A stretch of DNA of 64,000 nucleotides from Bacteroidota bacterium (GTDB lineage: Bacteria; Bacteroidota; Bacteroidia; SXHM01): positions 1-64,000 of the forward strand of contig CANJWH010000002.1 of the NCBI GenBank assembly GCA_947478465.1, read 5' to 3'. Under the pieces are notes generated by a model. That model did no database searches and had not been told where the DNA came from. It saw nothing but the letters and a program-made list of their open reading frames with translations. How positions within the stretch are numbered: the stretch's first letter is position 1; every line of letters begins with the position of its first letter. Shown here in pieces: positions 7,986 to 17,187 of the stretch. The translations under genes were made by a program, and so were the position numbers.

Positions 7986-9428
7986 TTATTCATACTCCGC
8001 TTCCAGCAATTCCCTGTGCTCGGTGTAAATTTTTACCATCAGTTCACCAAACAATGTATTTGCCCAGGCAAACCATTTGCGCGAAAAACGCTGCGGATTA
8101 TCTTTATCAAATGACTCATGCATAAAGCCCGTGCCGGCATGGGTGTGTTTCAGCATTTTCAAACACTGTTTTATTTCAGCTGTATCGGTGCTGGTAAGCG
8201 CACGCAGAATAATTCCCATGGGCCATATCTGATTATTGCCCGTATGCGGACTGCCCTGTCCTTCGGCTGCTTTGCCCTTGAAGTAATATGGGTTTTCACT
8301 GCTTAATACAAATGCCCGTGTGTTTTTATAAATAGCATCATCAGGTTTATGCGCGCCTAAATAGGTGAGCGAAATCAGCGAAGGTACATTGGCATCATCC
8401 ATTAAAAGCTGCTTGCCAAAACCATCCACTTCATAGGCATATAATTCCCCCAGGGGGGGGTGGTGTATTACCGCATTTTTTTTAATGGCGGCATCTACTT
8501 CATCGGCAAAGGATGCACATTCTCCGGCAAATGCCTCATCTTTTAACACCGTGTTATAAATTACAGAAAGTTGCCTGAGTGAGAGCACCGCAAAAATGTT
8601 GGAAGGGATTAAATACGGATAAGTAGTTGCATCATCCGATGGGCGGAACATGGAACAAATCATTCCGGTAAATTTTACAGGATTTCCTTTGCCATCGTTT
8701 ACAGGCGCATCAATGGGATTAAAAGTTTTGCGGATAAAATAATAAGGCGAGGTACCATCATTGCGCTGCTCAGTGCGGAAAGTTTTTACTACGGTGCGTG
8801 CCGCCTCATTCCATTCGCTGTCAAATACGGTTGCGTCATTTGTTAATTCATAATAGCGGTTAGAAAGTCGTATAAAATAGCAGAGTGAATCGATCTCCCA
8901 CTTGCGTTCGTGCACTCCGGGTTGGGGACTTGGTTTATCATTCTTCCATTCCGATTCTTTGTTCAGGTCTTTGTAAAACGCATTGGCATACGGGTCTTTT
9001 AAAACGCATTTTGCCTGACGGCTTACAAGGCCCTTTACCAGATTTTTCAGTTCATCATCTTTTGCAATAAGCGGAATATACGGCCATACCTGTGCCGTTG
9101 AATCGCGGAGCCACATAGCATCTATATCTCCGGTAATGATAAAGGTATCGGGTTTGCCGGCTATGGGTTCATAATCTACCGTTGTGTCCAACGTATTGGG
9201 ATAGCAATTCTCAAACATCCAGGCCAGCTCTTTATCTTTTATAGCTGCTTTTACTTGGCTCAGTTGTGCTTCAACGGCCTTGCTGGTAAAGGTTCTTTTT
9301 TCAGGAGGAGGCCGCTTGCTTATTAATTCTTCTTTCAGGAAAAAATCCAGTGCTAATGACTTAGCCGAAACCAGACTTAAGGCACCCAGAGCCAGGGTGT
9401 TTTTATTGATAAAATCTCTGCGGTGCAT
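7986..9428 (-). CDS. Glycoside hydrolase family 125 (exo-alpha-1,6-mannosidase type)
   Basis: 480 residues. The N-terminus MHRRDFINKNTLALGALSLV has the RRDF-type twin-arginine start common in Bacteroidota glycosidases, so export is expected. GH125 hallmarks: GDIDAMWLRDSTAQVWPY (about 100-117), HERKWEIDSLCYF with D180 as the likely general acid, and TGFMHESF with E438 as the likely base; the last two are assigned by analogy to the characterised streptococcal enzyme. The family releases alpha-1,6-linked mannose without a metal ion. No SusC/SusD or other glycosidase genes lie next to it, so it is not inside an obvious polysaccharide utilisation locus. A run of eight C residues (8453-8460) lies in the HHPPLGEL coding stretch; the frame is intact. 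Confidence 0.92.
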   Translation of the reverse strand: MHRRDFINKNTLALGALSLVSAKSLALDFFLKEELISKRPPPEKRTFTSKAVEAQLSQVKAAIKDKELAWMFENCYPNTLDTTVDYEPIAGKPDTFIITGDIDAMWLRDSTAQVWPYIPLIAKDDELKNLVKGLVSRQAKCVLKDPYANAFYKDLNKESEWKNDKPSPQPGVHERKWEIDSLCYFIRLSNRYYELTNDATVFDSEWNEAARTVVKTFRTEQRNDGTSPYYFIRKTFNPIDAPVNDGKGNPVKFTGMICSMFRPSDDATTYPYLIPSNIFAVLSLRQLSVIYNTVLKDEAFAGECASFADEVDAAIKKNAVIHHPPLGELYAYEVDGFGKQLLMDDANVPSLISLTYLGAHKPDDAIYKNTRAFVLSSENPYYFKGKAAEGQGSPHTGNNQIWPMGIILRALTSTDTAEIKQCLKMLKHTHAGTGFMHESFDKDNPQRFSRKWFAWANTLFGELMVKIYTEHRELLEAEYE

Positions 9429-9469
9429 GAAAGAAGTTTATAAAAATTTTTGCGGAGAAGGTGATAACA

Positions 9470-9477
9470 CAAAACTA
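9470..9477 (-). promoter_or_regulatory. -7 box for GH125 gene
   Basis: Minus strand TAGTTTTG, about 41 bases upstream of the ATG. No convincing -33 TTG. Tentative. Confidence 0.35.
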
Positions 9478-9570
9478 CTAAAAGTAAGAGATAAGGAAAC
9501 AGAAAACCCCTTTTACTGCTTCTCAATTTTTCATTCCTTTACAGCCCCGCAACACACATCTTAAATAACT

Positions 9571-10695
9571 ATGTCTTCCGCTAAACTGTTTACCCCTTTC
9601 CATTTTCCTGATACAGACAAAACAATGCCCAACCGCATTGCGCTGGCTCCCCTTACCAATCTGCAGAGTAATACTGACGGCACCTTAAGCGATGACGAAT
9701 TTAAATGGCTTCAACGCAGGGCTAAAGAAGGCTTTGGATTGATAAGCACCTGTGCCGCTTATGTAGCAGAAGACGGCAAAGGCTGGGACGGAGAACTGGG
9801 CATTGCTCACGATAGTCATCTTCCCGGCCTTACCCGCCTTGCAGCAGGTATTCACAGCTATAACAGTCTTGCCCTTGTTCAGATTTTTCATGGAGGAGCC
9901 CGCAGCCCGCAGGAATGTACGGGCACACAACCCTGGAGTGCGAGCGCACACACGATGCCTCACCCCAAAAAACCGGTTGAGGTAAGGGCAGCAACAAGCG
10001 ATGACATTAACCGTGCGATAGCCGATTTTGTATCAGCCGCTAAAAGGGCCGAACACGCAGGCTTTGACGGCATAGAACTGCACGGAGCCCACGGCTACCT
10101 GCTGCATCAGTTTTTAAGTACGGCTACCAACATGCGCAGCGATGAGTGGGGTGGCTCGCTTGAAAACCGCAGCCGCCTGCTGCGCACCATTCTTCAAAAG
10201 ATAAAAGCCGTTACCTCCAAAAACTTTCTGGTAGGCGTGCGCCTTTCGCCCGAAGATAAATACACCTTTAAAGGAATTGATTTTGACGAAAGTCTGCAGG
10301 TTGCGCAATGGCTGGCTGCCGATGGTGCCGCTTTTATCCACCTCTCGCCCTGGGATGCCTTTAAAAAACCAGATAAATATGCTGATGGCGATAAAGCCCT
10401 TATCACGTATTTCCGTGAGGCGCTGCCCCATACACCCATTATTGTTGCCGGTATTATCCGTAGCCGCAGCGATGCCGAAAAAGCAATTGAACTGGGTGCC
10501 GATATAGTAGCCATAGGCATGGCAGCCATAGCCCATGCCAACTGGCCCACGCTGGTAAAAGATTTTACCGTGCAGCCTGCTCCGCAACCTTACTCTGTGC
10601 AGCATCTTAAAGAACAAGACCTGAGCCCCGTTTTTATCAATTACATGAAAAGATGGAAGGGTTTTGTGGAAGAAACGGAAACGGAGAAGAAATAG
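9571..10695 (+). CDS. NADH:flavin oxidoreductase, old yellow enzyme family
   Basis: 374-residue FMN-dependent TIM barrel. It opens KLFTPFHFPDTDKTMPNRIA and LAPLTNLQSNTDG, the usual OYE start. Visible landmarks are ALVQIFHGGARS, the FDGIELHGAHGYLLHQFLS strand (active-site HGAH, where many members have H-x-x-H/N) and MRSDEWGGSLENRSRLL, which binds the phosphate region; GADIVAIGMAAIAHANWP closes the barrel. Such enzymes reduce activated alkenes with NAD(P)H; the natural substrate is rarely known. Divergent from the GH125 gene and convergent with the following lipoprotein gene. Cytoplasmic: no signal peptide. Confidence 0.92.
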   Translation: MSSAKLFTPFHFPDTDKTMPNRIALAPLTNLQSNTDGTLSDDEFKWLQRRAKEGFGLISTCAAYVAEDGKGWDGELGIAHDSHLPGLTRLAAGIHSYNSLALVQIFHGGARSPQECTGTQPWSASAHTMPHPKKPVEVRAATSDDINRAIADFVSAAKRAEHAGFDGIELHGAHGYLLHQFLSTATNMRSDEWGGSLENRSRLLRTILQKIKAVTSKNFLVGVRLSPEDKYTFKGIDFDESLQVAQWLAADGAAFIHLSPWDAFKKPDKYADGDKALITYFREALPHTPIIVAGIIRSRSDAEKAIELGADIVAIGMAAIAHANWPTLVKDFTVQPAPQPYSVQHLKEQDLSPVFINYMKRWKGFVEETETEKK

Positions 10696-10751
10696 CAGCT
10701 AGCATTTAAGATAAAACAGATTTTTATTTTAAAAACAAAACCGCGTTTACA

Positions 10752-11624
10752 CTACTCGTGTGTATTATCCAGGCTAATGGTATACGTTTGTCCGTTTACA
10801 GTAACCGTAGCAATATCATCACAAACCTGAGGCGAAGGGCTGCCATAGTTAATGGTGCGCATAGGCTTGTTCTGGGGAGTAATATAAGCAGTGCCGGCAT
10901 AAAAATATTTACGGCAGCCTATTGAAAAATCCTGCATCAGAGCAGCACTAGAATCAATATCAGCGGTATAGGTTTCGCCTGTCTGGGTAGTGCCGGTGCT
11001 TCCTCCCTGAATGGCAATTTTATCGTCAAGGCGGGTATTGGGAGTATTAAAACCAGAAAGGTATGCCTTCACCTGATGGCTTTCCCAAGATATTGTTCCC
11101 GAACCGTTGGCCAGCTCAAGACCGCCAACTACATCCCATTTAAAATGCGGGTCGCCAAGGGGACTAAATCCTATATTGGTAACATCAATATAGCCCAGCA
11201 TCTTGTTATCGTTTACATAAAAGTCAATAAACTCATGATGAAAAAGCGCTCCCGAATCTCTGGCCATAGAAGGCGGTGGATGGTTCATCACAATTTTACC
11301 TCTGCGGTTTTTGCCATCGTTACACAAGCAATTGGTGCTGCCAAAATCAATGGTGGTTACATTAGGCAAATCATTGGTATCGCCTTTAATAATGGTAGCA
11401 CAGGGCGAAGAAATTTTTTCCATGTCCTCCATTTTAAAAGAACTAAGGTCATCATCAATAACCGACTCGTCACCAATACTTGCCACATCGTTATAGGCAG
11501 TTTGTGAAGCAGCGTTATTGTAAACGGCATTCAGGTCATCTGTATCATTATTATTTTTATTGCACGAAATAATCACAACCGAGAGGCCTAATACCAGAGA
11601 TGTTATATGAAATAGCTTATTCAT
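10752..11624 (-). CDS. Lipoprotein of unknown function
   Basis: 290 residues starting MNKLFHITSLVLGLSVVIIS then CNKNNN, a lipoprotein signal followed by an Asn/Asp-rich linker. The mature part is beta-rich, with the pattern TIDFGSTNCLCNDGKNRRGK, GYIDVTNIG, GTISWESHQVKAYL, and ends in TVTVNGQTYTISLDNTHE. This layout recurs in uncharacterised Bacteroidota lipoproteins. I do not recognise a catalytic motif. Own promoter, monocistronic. Confidence 0.75.
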   Translation of the reverse strand: MNKLFHITSLVLGLSVVIISCNKNNNDTDDLNAVYNNAASQTAYNDVASIGDESVIDDDLSSFKMEDMEKISSPCATIIKGDTNDLPNVTTIDFGSTNCLCNDGKNRRGKIVMNHPPPSMARDSGALFHHEFIDFYVNDNKMLGYIDVTNIGFSPLGDPHFKWDVVGGLELANGSGTISWESHQVKAYLSGFNTPNTRLDDKIAIQGGSTGTTQTGETYTADIDSSAALMQDFSIGCRKYFYAGTAYITPQNKPMRTINYGSPSPQVCDDIATVTVNGQTYTISLDNTHE

Positions 11625-11688
11625 GACAATATGTTTTTGGGATTTTGATACTTTTGACTTTGATAAAATGAATTGGTTTAATCCGCTG

Positions 11689-11719
11689 CAAAAGTAAACG
11701 AAAGCGGCATTTTGTACAA
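11689..11719 (-). promoter_or_regulatory. Promoter of the lipoprotein gene (TTG-20-TACTTTTG)
   Basis: On the minus strand a TTG (11717-11719), a 20-base spacer and TACTTTTG (11689-11696). Both boxes and spacing match the Bacteroidota housekeeping promoter. It lies within 20 bases of the start of the divergent cyclase gene. Confidence 0.75.
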
Positions 11720-11735
11720 TTTGTTTTTAATATTT

Positions 11736-13526
11736 ATGACAGAAAAGAAGACCTATCTGAAGCCCGAGATAAAGAAAACCAACCCCGATGTTGACGGGCT
11801 TATTAAACAGGCCATTCAGCTTCGTCAGGAAAATGCGGCACAAAGCATTGAACTGGCACTTGCGGCTTTAGCTCAATCCGAAAAAAAGGGATACAGAAAA
11901 GGAGCGGCCGAATGTCATTACAATTTAGGTATAGCCTATTTCAACCAAAGTAATATCAACTCTGCATTAGACCATTTACACAAAGCCATCGATTATTATT
12001 CTGGACTGAACATGAAAAAGCAGATGGCCGAATCGCTTAATGCCAGCGGGGTGGTAAACAAGAGTAAAGGTTCCATGGACGGCTCGCTGGATGCACACAT
12101 GAAAGCGCTTAAACTGTTTGAAGAGATTGATGACAAAAAAGGAATGGCATCGGCCAATAACAACCTGGGAGTATTGTATAAAGTGCAGGGCGAGTTTAAC
12201 AAAGCACTGCAGTATTTTGAAAAAGCACTGGAAATAAATAACAAAGCAAAAGAAACCCCGGGACTCATAACGGTGTTGGGAAATATTGCCAACATCCACC
12301 GCCAGACCGGTAACGAAACAAAAGCCATTGAATACAACAAAAAAGCACTGGAAATAGCTGAAAGCATTGGCGATAAAAAAAACCTCTCACTCATTACCAA
12401 CAACATTGGTCTGGTATATGAGAAGCAGGGAAAGTTTGATGATGCACTCAAGTATTTTATGAAATCGGTAATGCTGAAAGAAAGCATTGGTGATACCAAA
12501 GGAATAGCATCAACTTACAGCAACATCGGAAATCTGTATCGCGCAAAAGGCGATCAGAAAAATGCGGTGAAGTATCAGAAAATTGCCTTAGACCTGATTG
12601 CCGACTCTAATGCAAAACCACTGGAAAAAGATATTTACAAAGAGATTTCGCAGAGCTATGCAAAGGTGGGCGACTATGAAGAAGCGTATAAAAACCATTT
12701 GAAATTTTTTCAGCTGCACGATGAGTTATTCAGTCAGGAAGCGCGCAACCGCCTGAATGAACTGGTAACAGGATATGAAACGGAAAAGAGCCGCAGAGAA
12801 GCAGAAATTTTCAAGCTTCGTAATGTGGAGTTGAAAAAACGGAATGATAAAATTCAGAAACAAAGCAAAGTTATTGCCGAAGAAAAACGCAAGTCGGATG
12901 AATTGCTGCTGAATATTCTTCCGGCTGAAGTGGCAGAAGAGTTGAAGAAAAATGCAAAAGTTGCTCCCCGTAAATACAAACAGGTAACAGTTCTGTTCAC
13001 CGATTTTAAAGGCTTTACCGAGCAGGCCGAAAAATTATCGGCCGAAGAACTGGTAAGCGAACTGGATATGATTTTTGGTGCGTTTGACCGCATTTTGCCA
13101 AAGTATAATGTGGAGAAAATAAAAACCATTGGCGACAGTTATATGTGTGCCGGAGGGTTGCCAACACCCAATAAAACCAATGCTGCAGATGTTGTGAACG
13201 CAGCATTTGAAATGCTGGAGTTTTTAAACAAAGTAAAAAAGGAACGGCAGAAAAAAAGACAATCGTTTTTTGAAGTACGTATTGGAATCCACACAGGACC
13301 AGTAGTTGCCGGAGTGGTGGGCACTAAAAAATTTGCTTACGATATATGGGGCGATACGGTAAACACCGCATCACGCATGGAAAGCAGCGGAACAGCCGGA
13401 AAAATAAATATATCGGGTTCTACGTATGAGTTGGTGAAAAAGAAATTTAAATGCAGCCACCGAGGAAAGGTAGATGCAAAAGGGAAAGGGAAAGTGTATA
13501 TGTATTTTGTGGAAGGGAAAATCTAA
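11736..13526 (+). CDS. TPR-repeat class III adenylate cyclase
   Basis: 596 residues from the ATG at 11736; the earlier TTG at 11712 was rejected. Residues about 20-330 are TPR units of the NLGxxYxxQGxxxxALxYxxKALE type. A charged coiled coil (about 335-400) follows, with SDELLLNILPAEVAEELKKN, the usual linker before cyclase domains. The catalytic domain shows both metal Asp residues (FTDFKGF, D423; TIGDSY, D467). The adenine-specifying Lys (EKIKTIG) and Asp (YDIWGD) and the transition-state Asn/Arg (NTASRME) are also present, so it should make cAMP rather than cGMP. No signal peptide or membrane helix: a soluble enzyme, unlike the two-helix versions common in the phylum. Its stop overlaps the convergent next gene by four bases. 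Confidence 0.92.
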   Translation: MTEKKTYLKPEIKKTNPDVDGLIKQAIQLRQENAAQSIELALAALAQSEKKGYRKGAAECHYNLGIAYFNQSNINSALDHLHKAIDYYSGLNMKKQMAESLNASGVVNKSKGSMDGSLDAHMKALKLFEEIDDKKGMASANNNLGVLYKVQGEFNKALQYFEKALEINNKAKETPGLITVLGNIANIHRQTGNETKAIEYNKKALEIAESIGDKKNLSLITNNIGLVYEKQGKFDDALKYFMKSVMLKESIGDTKGIASTYSNIGNLYRAKGDQKNAVKYQKIALDLIADSNAKPLEKDIYKEISQSYAKVGDYEEAYKNHLKFFQLHDELFSQEARNRLNELVTGYETEKSRREAEIFKLRNVELKKRNDKIQKQSKVIAEEKRKSDELLLNILPAEVAEELKKNAKVAPRKYKQVTVLFTDFKGFTEQAEKLSAEELVSELDMIFGAFDRILPKYNVEKIKTIGDSYMCAGGLPTPNKTNAADVVNAAFEMLEFLNKVKKERQKKRQSFFEVRIGIHTGPVVAGVVGTKKFAYDIWGDTVNTASRMESSGTAGKINISGSTYELVKKKFKCSHRGKVDAKGKGKVYMYFVEGKI

Positions 13527-14188
13527 AACTTTACCCCGAGATTTACCGAACCTAGCATGGCAAAATAATAGGTTTGCGTATCACCGGTTTTAACACCCGC
13601 ATGCACAATCAGTGAAAGGCAGAAACGTTTTCCGTAATTCATGCTGACCCCGCCTTTGCCCAGAAAATAAAAATACAAACCCTGATAAACGCCATGGTTT
13701 TCATCTACCTGAACATCCACATCGCGTTTCAGGTAAGCGCCCTGAATGGAGACTCCGGTTACGGGAGTATATTTTTTCTGACCAATGGGATAATAATTGA
13801 AATCAAACCCTGCACGGATATACGATGCAAGACTCTCGTGATATTTTCCCATATCGCTGCTGTTATAATTTTGAATTGCTTTTCCCAGGGGACTGTAAAA
13901 ACTAAGGGGCATGGTAAGCCCTACCTTTCCTCCACCTGGCACAAAGTCAACGCTTAATGAAATGTTCTTCAGCATCAGGTCAAGCACATTGAATGAAATA
14001 GTATTGCGCTTTAACTCAACCGGCTCAGGCCTTATCTTCTTTTGATGCGAACGGGGTTCTTTAACTTCTTTAGCTGTTTTGTAGTGGATGGTATCGGCAT
14101 GTTCTTTCAACCAAAGAGTATCCTGCTCCTGCGCGCTGGAAGCAAAAGCAATAAAAAGAAAAAAGAGACCAACTATTTGTGCCTTCAT
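13523..14188 (-). CDS. Secreted beta-rich envelope protein, unknown function
   Basis: 221 residues with a signal peptide (MKAQIVGLFFLFIAFASSAQ). A short charged segment rich in His/Lys follows, then alternating hydrophobic strands such as NTISFNVLDLMLKNISLSVD, GGGKVGLTMPLSFYSPLG and YIRAGFDFNYYPIG, ending MLGSVNLGVKF with a terminal Phe. That suggests a small outer-membrane beta-barrel. No family recognised with certainty. Its 3' end overlaps the cyclase gene tail to tail. Confidence 0.7.
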   Translation of the reverse strand: MKAQIVGLFFLFIAFASSAQEQDTLWLKEHADTIHYKTAKEVKEPRSHQKKIRPEPVELKRNTISFNVLDLMLKNISLSVDFVPGGGKVGLTMPLSFYSPLGKAIQNYNSSDMGKYHESLASYIRAGFDFNYYPIGQKKYTPVTGVSIQGAYLKRDVDVQVDENHGVYQGLYFYFLGKGGVSMNYGKRFCLSLIVHAGVKTGDTQTYYFAMLGSVNLGVKF

Positions 14189-14323
14189 TAAATGTTAAGG
14201 TGCAATTTATGGAATATTCCATAATCCTGCATCTACCTGTTGCTTTTAACACTTTTTAACACACGATTTGGTATCTAAAAATTTTTTTGCTTAATTTTAT
14301 TCACGTTTTAAAAATCAAATACT

Positions 14324-15925
14324 ATGAAAAACACATTACTAAAATCATCAGCATTTGCATTGCTGCTTGCAGGATTTTCCGCAACAGCGCAAACAACAGT
14401 TAACTCCGATGTTCTTGACATCAACAACATCCGGGCAACCATCAACGCCAACGGTCGCCTCTTCGGCAACATGATTGATGCTCCCGACATGGAAAAGAAA
14501 GGATTTGAAATTAAGAACACGCACGGAAAACACGCGGTGCACATAGCAGGAATATGGATGGGCGCCAAAGAAACAAGCAAGTATCATATTTATGCACCCA
14601 CCTTCGGACAATGGGGAACCGACATTTTTGCGGGGCCTGTAATGAAAGAAGAATTTTATTCCGCTGCCGAAGATGAGAAATGGAACCGCGTCTGGAAAAT
14701 CACAAAAGAAGAAGTGAAAAACCATATTGCCAATTTCTCAAATCCTGACTACAGCATGCCCGAAGTTATTGCCAACTGGCCTGCTTCAGGCGATATTGAA
14801 AAAGGACAATCACCTAACCTTGCTCCGTTTGCAGATGCCAATGGCAACGGAATTTACGATCCGCAAAATGGTGATTATCCTTCTATAAAAGGTGATGAAG
14901 CGGTGTTGTTTATTTTTAACGATCACCGCGGTGAGCACAGCGAATCAAACACCTACAAAATGGGCGTAGAGGTAATTGGTCTGGCTTATGCTTTTGATTC
15001 AAGAGTTAAAACTTACAACAATACTGTATTTGTTGATTTCACTATTATCAACCGTTCGGGCTTTGATTACACCGATGCAAAACTGGGAGTGTTTACTGAT
15101 ATTGATCTGGGCAGTAATGTCTATGACGAGTATGCAGGTGTGGATGTAAAACGTAACACGTATTACGGCTACAATGCTGATGAAAGCAAAGACGCAGAAG
15201 TTTTTGGAAAAACACAAACACCTTATATGTCGGTTACTTTGCTTACCGAAAAGTTTAACAACTACATGACGTATAATAATGACTGGTCGCTGACAGGAAA
15301 TCCTTATTTCGCTGAAGATTATTATCACTACCTGAATGGGTACTGGAGAGACGGAATGATGATTACAAACGGAGGAATTGCCAAAGGCGGAACAGAGCGT
15401 TGCACCTTTATGTATGACGGAAATCCGACAACCAAAACAGGATGGAATGAAAGGTCACTGGAGAATGTTCCGGGCGACAGAAGAGGTTTAGGTTTGGTTG
15501 GTCCGTTTGATTTTAAAGCGGGAGCAATTAAAAAGATTTCAGTTGCCTATCACCTTGCCGGAGGCTTTGATGAGATGCAGAAAGAAGTTGACCGCTACTC
15601 AAAAGATTTTACTGAAAATACAGGACCATTTGCTCCTGAAGCACCTGCGTTTGCAAACAATTCAGATCTGAACACTTCGGTTCCGTTGGATATAATTTTA
15701 TATCCTAATCCTGCAAAAGATAATGCTACAATGCTTTTCACAAATCCTGATAACGAAACGTTCAACGTTACGGTTTATGACATTGCAGGACGTAACGTTT
15801 TTTCGGCAGCAAATCTTACAGGTACACGATTTGAAATTGCTGCGAATAAATTTGAGCGCGGAGTTTATGTTGTTGAATTGGCGTTTAAAGACAGAAGAAA
15901 CAGTATGAGATTGGTGGTGCAATAA
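14324..15925 (+). CDS. T9SS-secreted protein with C-terminal sorting domain
   Basis: 533 residues. Signal peptide MKNTLLKSSAFALLLAGFSA then TAQ. The central part contains FADANGNGIYDPQNGDYPSI, an Asp/Asn loop like a calcium-binding thrombospondin-type or dockerin-like motif, and aromatic-rich beta regions. Residues about 452-533 form a type A T9SS sorting domain: ILYPNPAKDNATMLF, VTVYDIAGRNVF and RGVYVVELAF. It should cross the outer membrane through T9SS and be anchored or released after tail cleavage. Monocistronic, followed by a strong terminator. Biological role unknown. Confidence 0.87.
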   Translation: MKNTLLKSSAFALLLAGFSATAQTTVNSDVLDINNIRATINANGRLFGNMIDAPDMEKKGFEIKNTHGKHAVHIAGIWMGAKETSKYHIYAPTFGQWGTDIFAGPVMKEEFYSAAEDEKWNRVWKITKEEVKNHIANFSNPDYSMPEVIANWPASGDIEKGQSPNLAPFADANGNGIYDPQNGDYPSIKGDEAVLFIFNDHRGEHSESNTYKMGVEVIGLAYAFDSRVKTYNNTVFVDFTIINRSGFDYTDAKLGVFTDIDLGSNVYDEYAGVDVKRNTYYGYNADESKDAEVFGKTQTPYMSVTLLTEKFNNYMTYNNDWSLTGNPYFAEDYYHYLNGYWRDGMMITNGGIAKGGTERCTFMYDGNPTTKTGWNERSLENVPGDRRGLGLVGPFDFKAGAIKKISVAYHLAGGFDEMQKEVDRYSKDFTENTGPFAPEAPAFANNSDLNTSVPLDIILYPNPAKDNATMLFTNPDNETFNVTVYDIAGRNVFSAANLTGTRFEIAANKFERGVYVVELAFKDRRNSMRLVVQ

Positions 15926-15940
15926 TGCATTTATCTTTCT

Positions 15941-15973
15941 AAAAAAAGCCGCTCAAACCTGAGCGGCTTTTTT
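15941..15973 (+). terminator. Rho-independent terminator
   Basis: GCCGCTCA (15948-15955), a 4-base loop and TGAGCGGC (15960-15967), preceded by seven A residues and followed by six T. It ends transcription of the T9SS gene and immediately abuts the next promoter. Confidence 0.92.
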
Positions 15974-15977
15974 ATTT

Positions 15978-15985
15978 TACTTTTG
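15978..15985 (+). promoter_or_regulatory. -7 box (TACTTTTG) for the cystathionine enzyme gene
   Basis: Exact TAnnTTTG match 21 bases before the ATG at 16007. The -33 region would fall inside the preceding terminator stem, which lacks TTG. The TTG within this box is also the first possible start codon of the frame and was rejected. Confidence 0.55.
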
Positions 15986-16006
15986 TCGCGCAAAAAAAAT
16001 CACATT

Positions 16007-17146
16007 ATGAAATTCGCAACCAAAGCAATACACGCGGGAGTGGAGCCTGATCCAACTACAGGAGCCATTATGACTCCTATTTACCAAACCTCAACCTATG
16101 TTCAGGCAAGTCCGGGCGACCACAAAGGCTATGAGTATTCGCGCACGCAAAATCCAACACGCACAGCATTGCAGAAAAACCTTGCGGCATTGGAAAATGC
16201 GAAACACGGTTTGTGTTTCAGCAGCGGAATGGGAGCAATTGATTGTGTTGTAAAATTACTGAAGCCCGGTGATGAGGTAATTTCTACCAATGATTTGTAT
16301 GGCGGAACGTATCGCATCTTCACCAAAATATTTGAAGCTTATGGAATAAAATTTCACTTTGTTCCTATGACTGATATTGCTGCTGCAGAAGCATTAGTAA
16401 ATAAAAACACAAAACTTTTCTGGATTGAAACACCTACCAATCCTATGCTGAATGTGGTTGATATTGCTGCCTATTCTGCGTTAGCAAAAAAACATAACAT
16501 CCTGCTGGCGGTTGACAATACGTTTGCAACTCCCTACCTGCAAACTCCAATAAATTTAGGTGCTGATATTGTAATGCACAGTGTTACAAAATATCTGGGC
16601 GGACATTCTGATGTGGTGATGGGAGCGCTTTGCGTAAACGATGATGAACTGGCACAACGCTTGGCGTTTATTCAGAATAGTTGTGGTGCAGTTCCGGGTC
16701 CCCAGGATTGTTTTCTTGTTTTGCGCGGAATAAAAACCTTGCATCTGCGCATGGAACGTCATTGTCAGAACGGTGAAATTATTGCAAACTGGCTGGTGAA
16801 ACAACCTAAAGTTGATAAAGTGTATTGGCCGGGTTTTCCAACTCATCCCGGACATGCTGTTGCCAAAAAACAAATGTGTGGTTTTGGCGGAATGGTTTCG
16901 TTTACGCTTAAAGACAACAGCATTGCAGCAGCCACAAAAGCTTTGTCAGGGACAAAACTATTTTCACTTGCCGAATCATTGGGCGGAGTGGAATCATTGA
17001 TTGGCCATCCCGCAACAATGACACATGCATCCATTCCAAAAGCTGAACGCGAAAAAACAGGAGTTGTAGATTCGTTGATACGTTTGAGTATTGGAATTGA
17101 AGACGCTGAAGATTTAATTGAAGATTTAAAAAATAGTTTTTCGTAA
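16007..17146 (+). CDS. Cystathionine gamma-synthase/lyase-family PLP enzyme
   Basis: 379 residues of the Cys/Met metabolism PLP family (metB/mccB/metC type). Starts MKFATKAIHAGVEPDPTTGA. Landmarks: YEYSRTQNPTR, which contacts the phosphate in the neighbouring subunit, CFSSGMGAID, LAVDNTFATPYLQTP and the PLP-binding Lys in HSVTKYLGGHSD (K195). The C-terminus shows SLGGVESLIGHPATMTHASI and IRLSIGIED. The family either joins homoserine esters to cysteine or splits cystathionine; sequence alone does not settle which, so no gene symbol is given. Cytoplasmic and monocistronic. Confidence 0.92.
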   Translation: MKFATKAIHAGVEPDPTTGAIMTPIYQTSTYVQASPGDHKGYEYSRTQNPTRTALQKNLAALENAKHGLCFSSGMGAIDCVVKLLKPGDEVISTNDLYGGTYRIFTKIFEAYGIKFHFVPMTDIAAAEALVNKNTKLFWIETPTNPMLNVVDIAAYSALAKKHNILLAVDNTFATPYLQTPINLGADIVMHSVTKYLGGHSDVVMGALCVNDDELAQRLAFIQNSCGAVPGPQDCFLVLRGIKTLHLRMERHCQNGEIIANWLVKQPKVDKVYWPGFPTHPGHAVAKKQMCGFGGMVSFTLKDNSIAAATKALSGTKLFSLAESLGGVESLIGHPATMTHASIPKAEREKTGVVDSLIRLSIGIEDAEDLIEDLKNSFS

Positions 17147-17154
17147 ATTTTTTT

Positions 17155-17162
17155 ACATTTGA
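17155..17162 (+). promoter_or_regulatory. -7 box (TACATTTG) for lemA
   Basis: Exact -7 consensus 25 bases upstream of the LemA ATG; no clear -33 TTG. Confidence 0.5.
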
Positions 17163-17187
17163 ACAAATAAACTAAAACCACATAGCC

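Noticed and set aside
8447-8460. CCCCC-A-GGGGGGGG run in the GH125 gene, possibly a repeat or frameshift site
   Set aside because: The frame is continuous and the encoded HHPPLGELYAYEVDG fits the family, so it is just C-rich codons, though a spot for sequencing error.
9280-9564. Plus-strand frame overlapping the GH125 start and the gap before the oxidoreductase
   Set aside because: Two thirds overlap the GH125 signal region in antisense and the product shows no domain.
10696-10751. A/T-rich stretch between convergent genes as a terminator
   Set aside because: No convincing GC-rich stem; only weak A/T complementarity.
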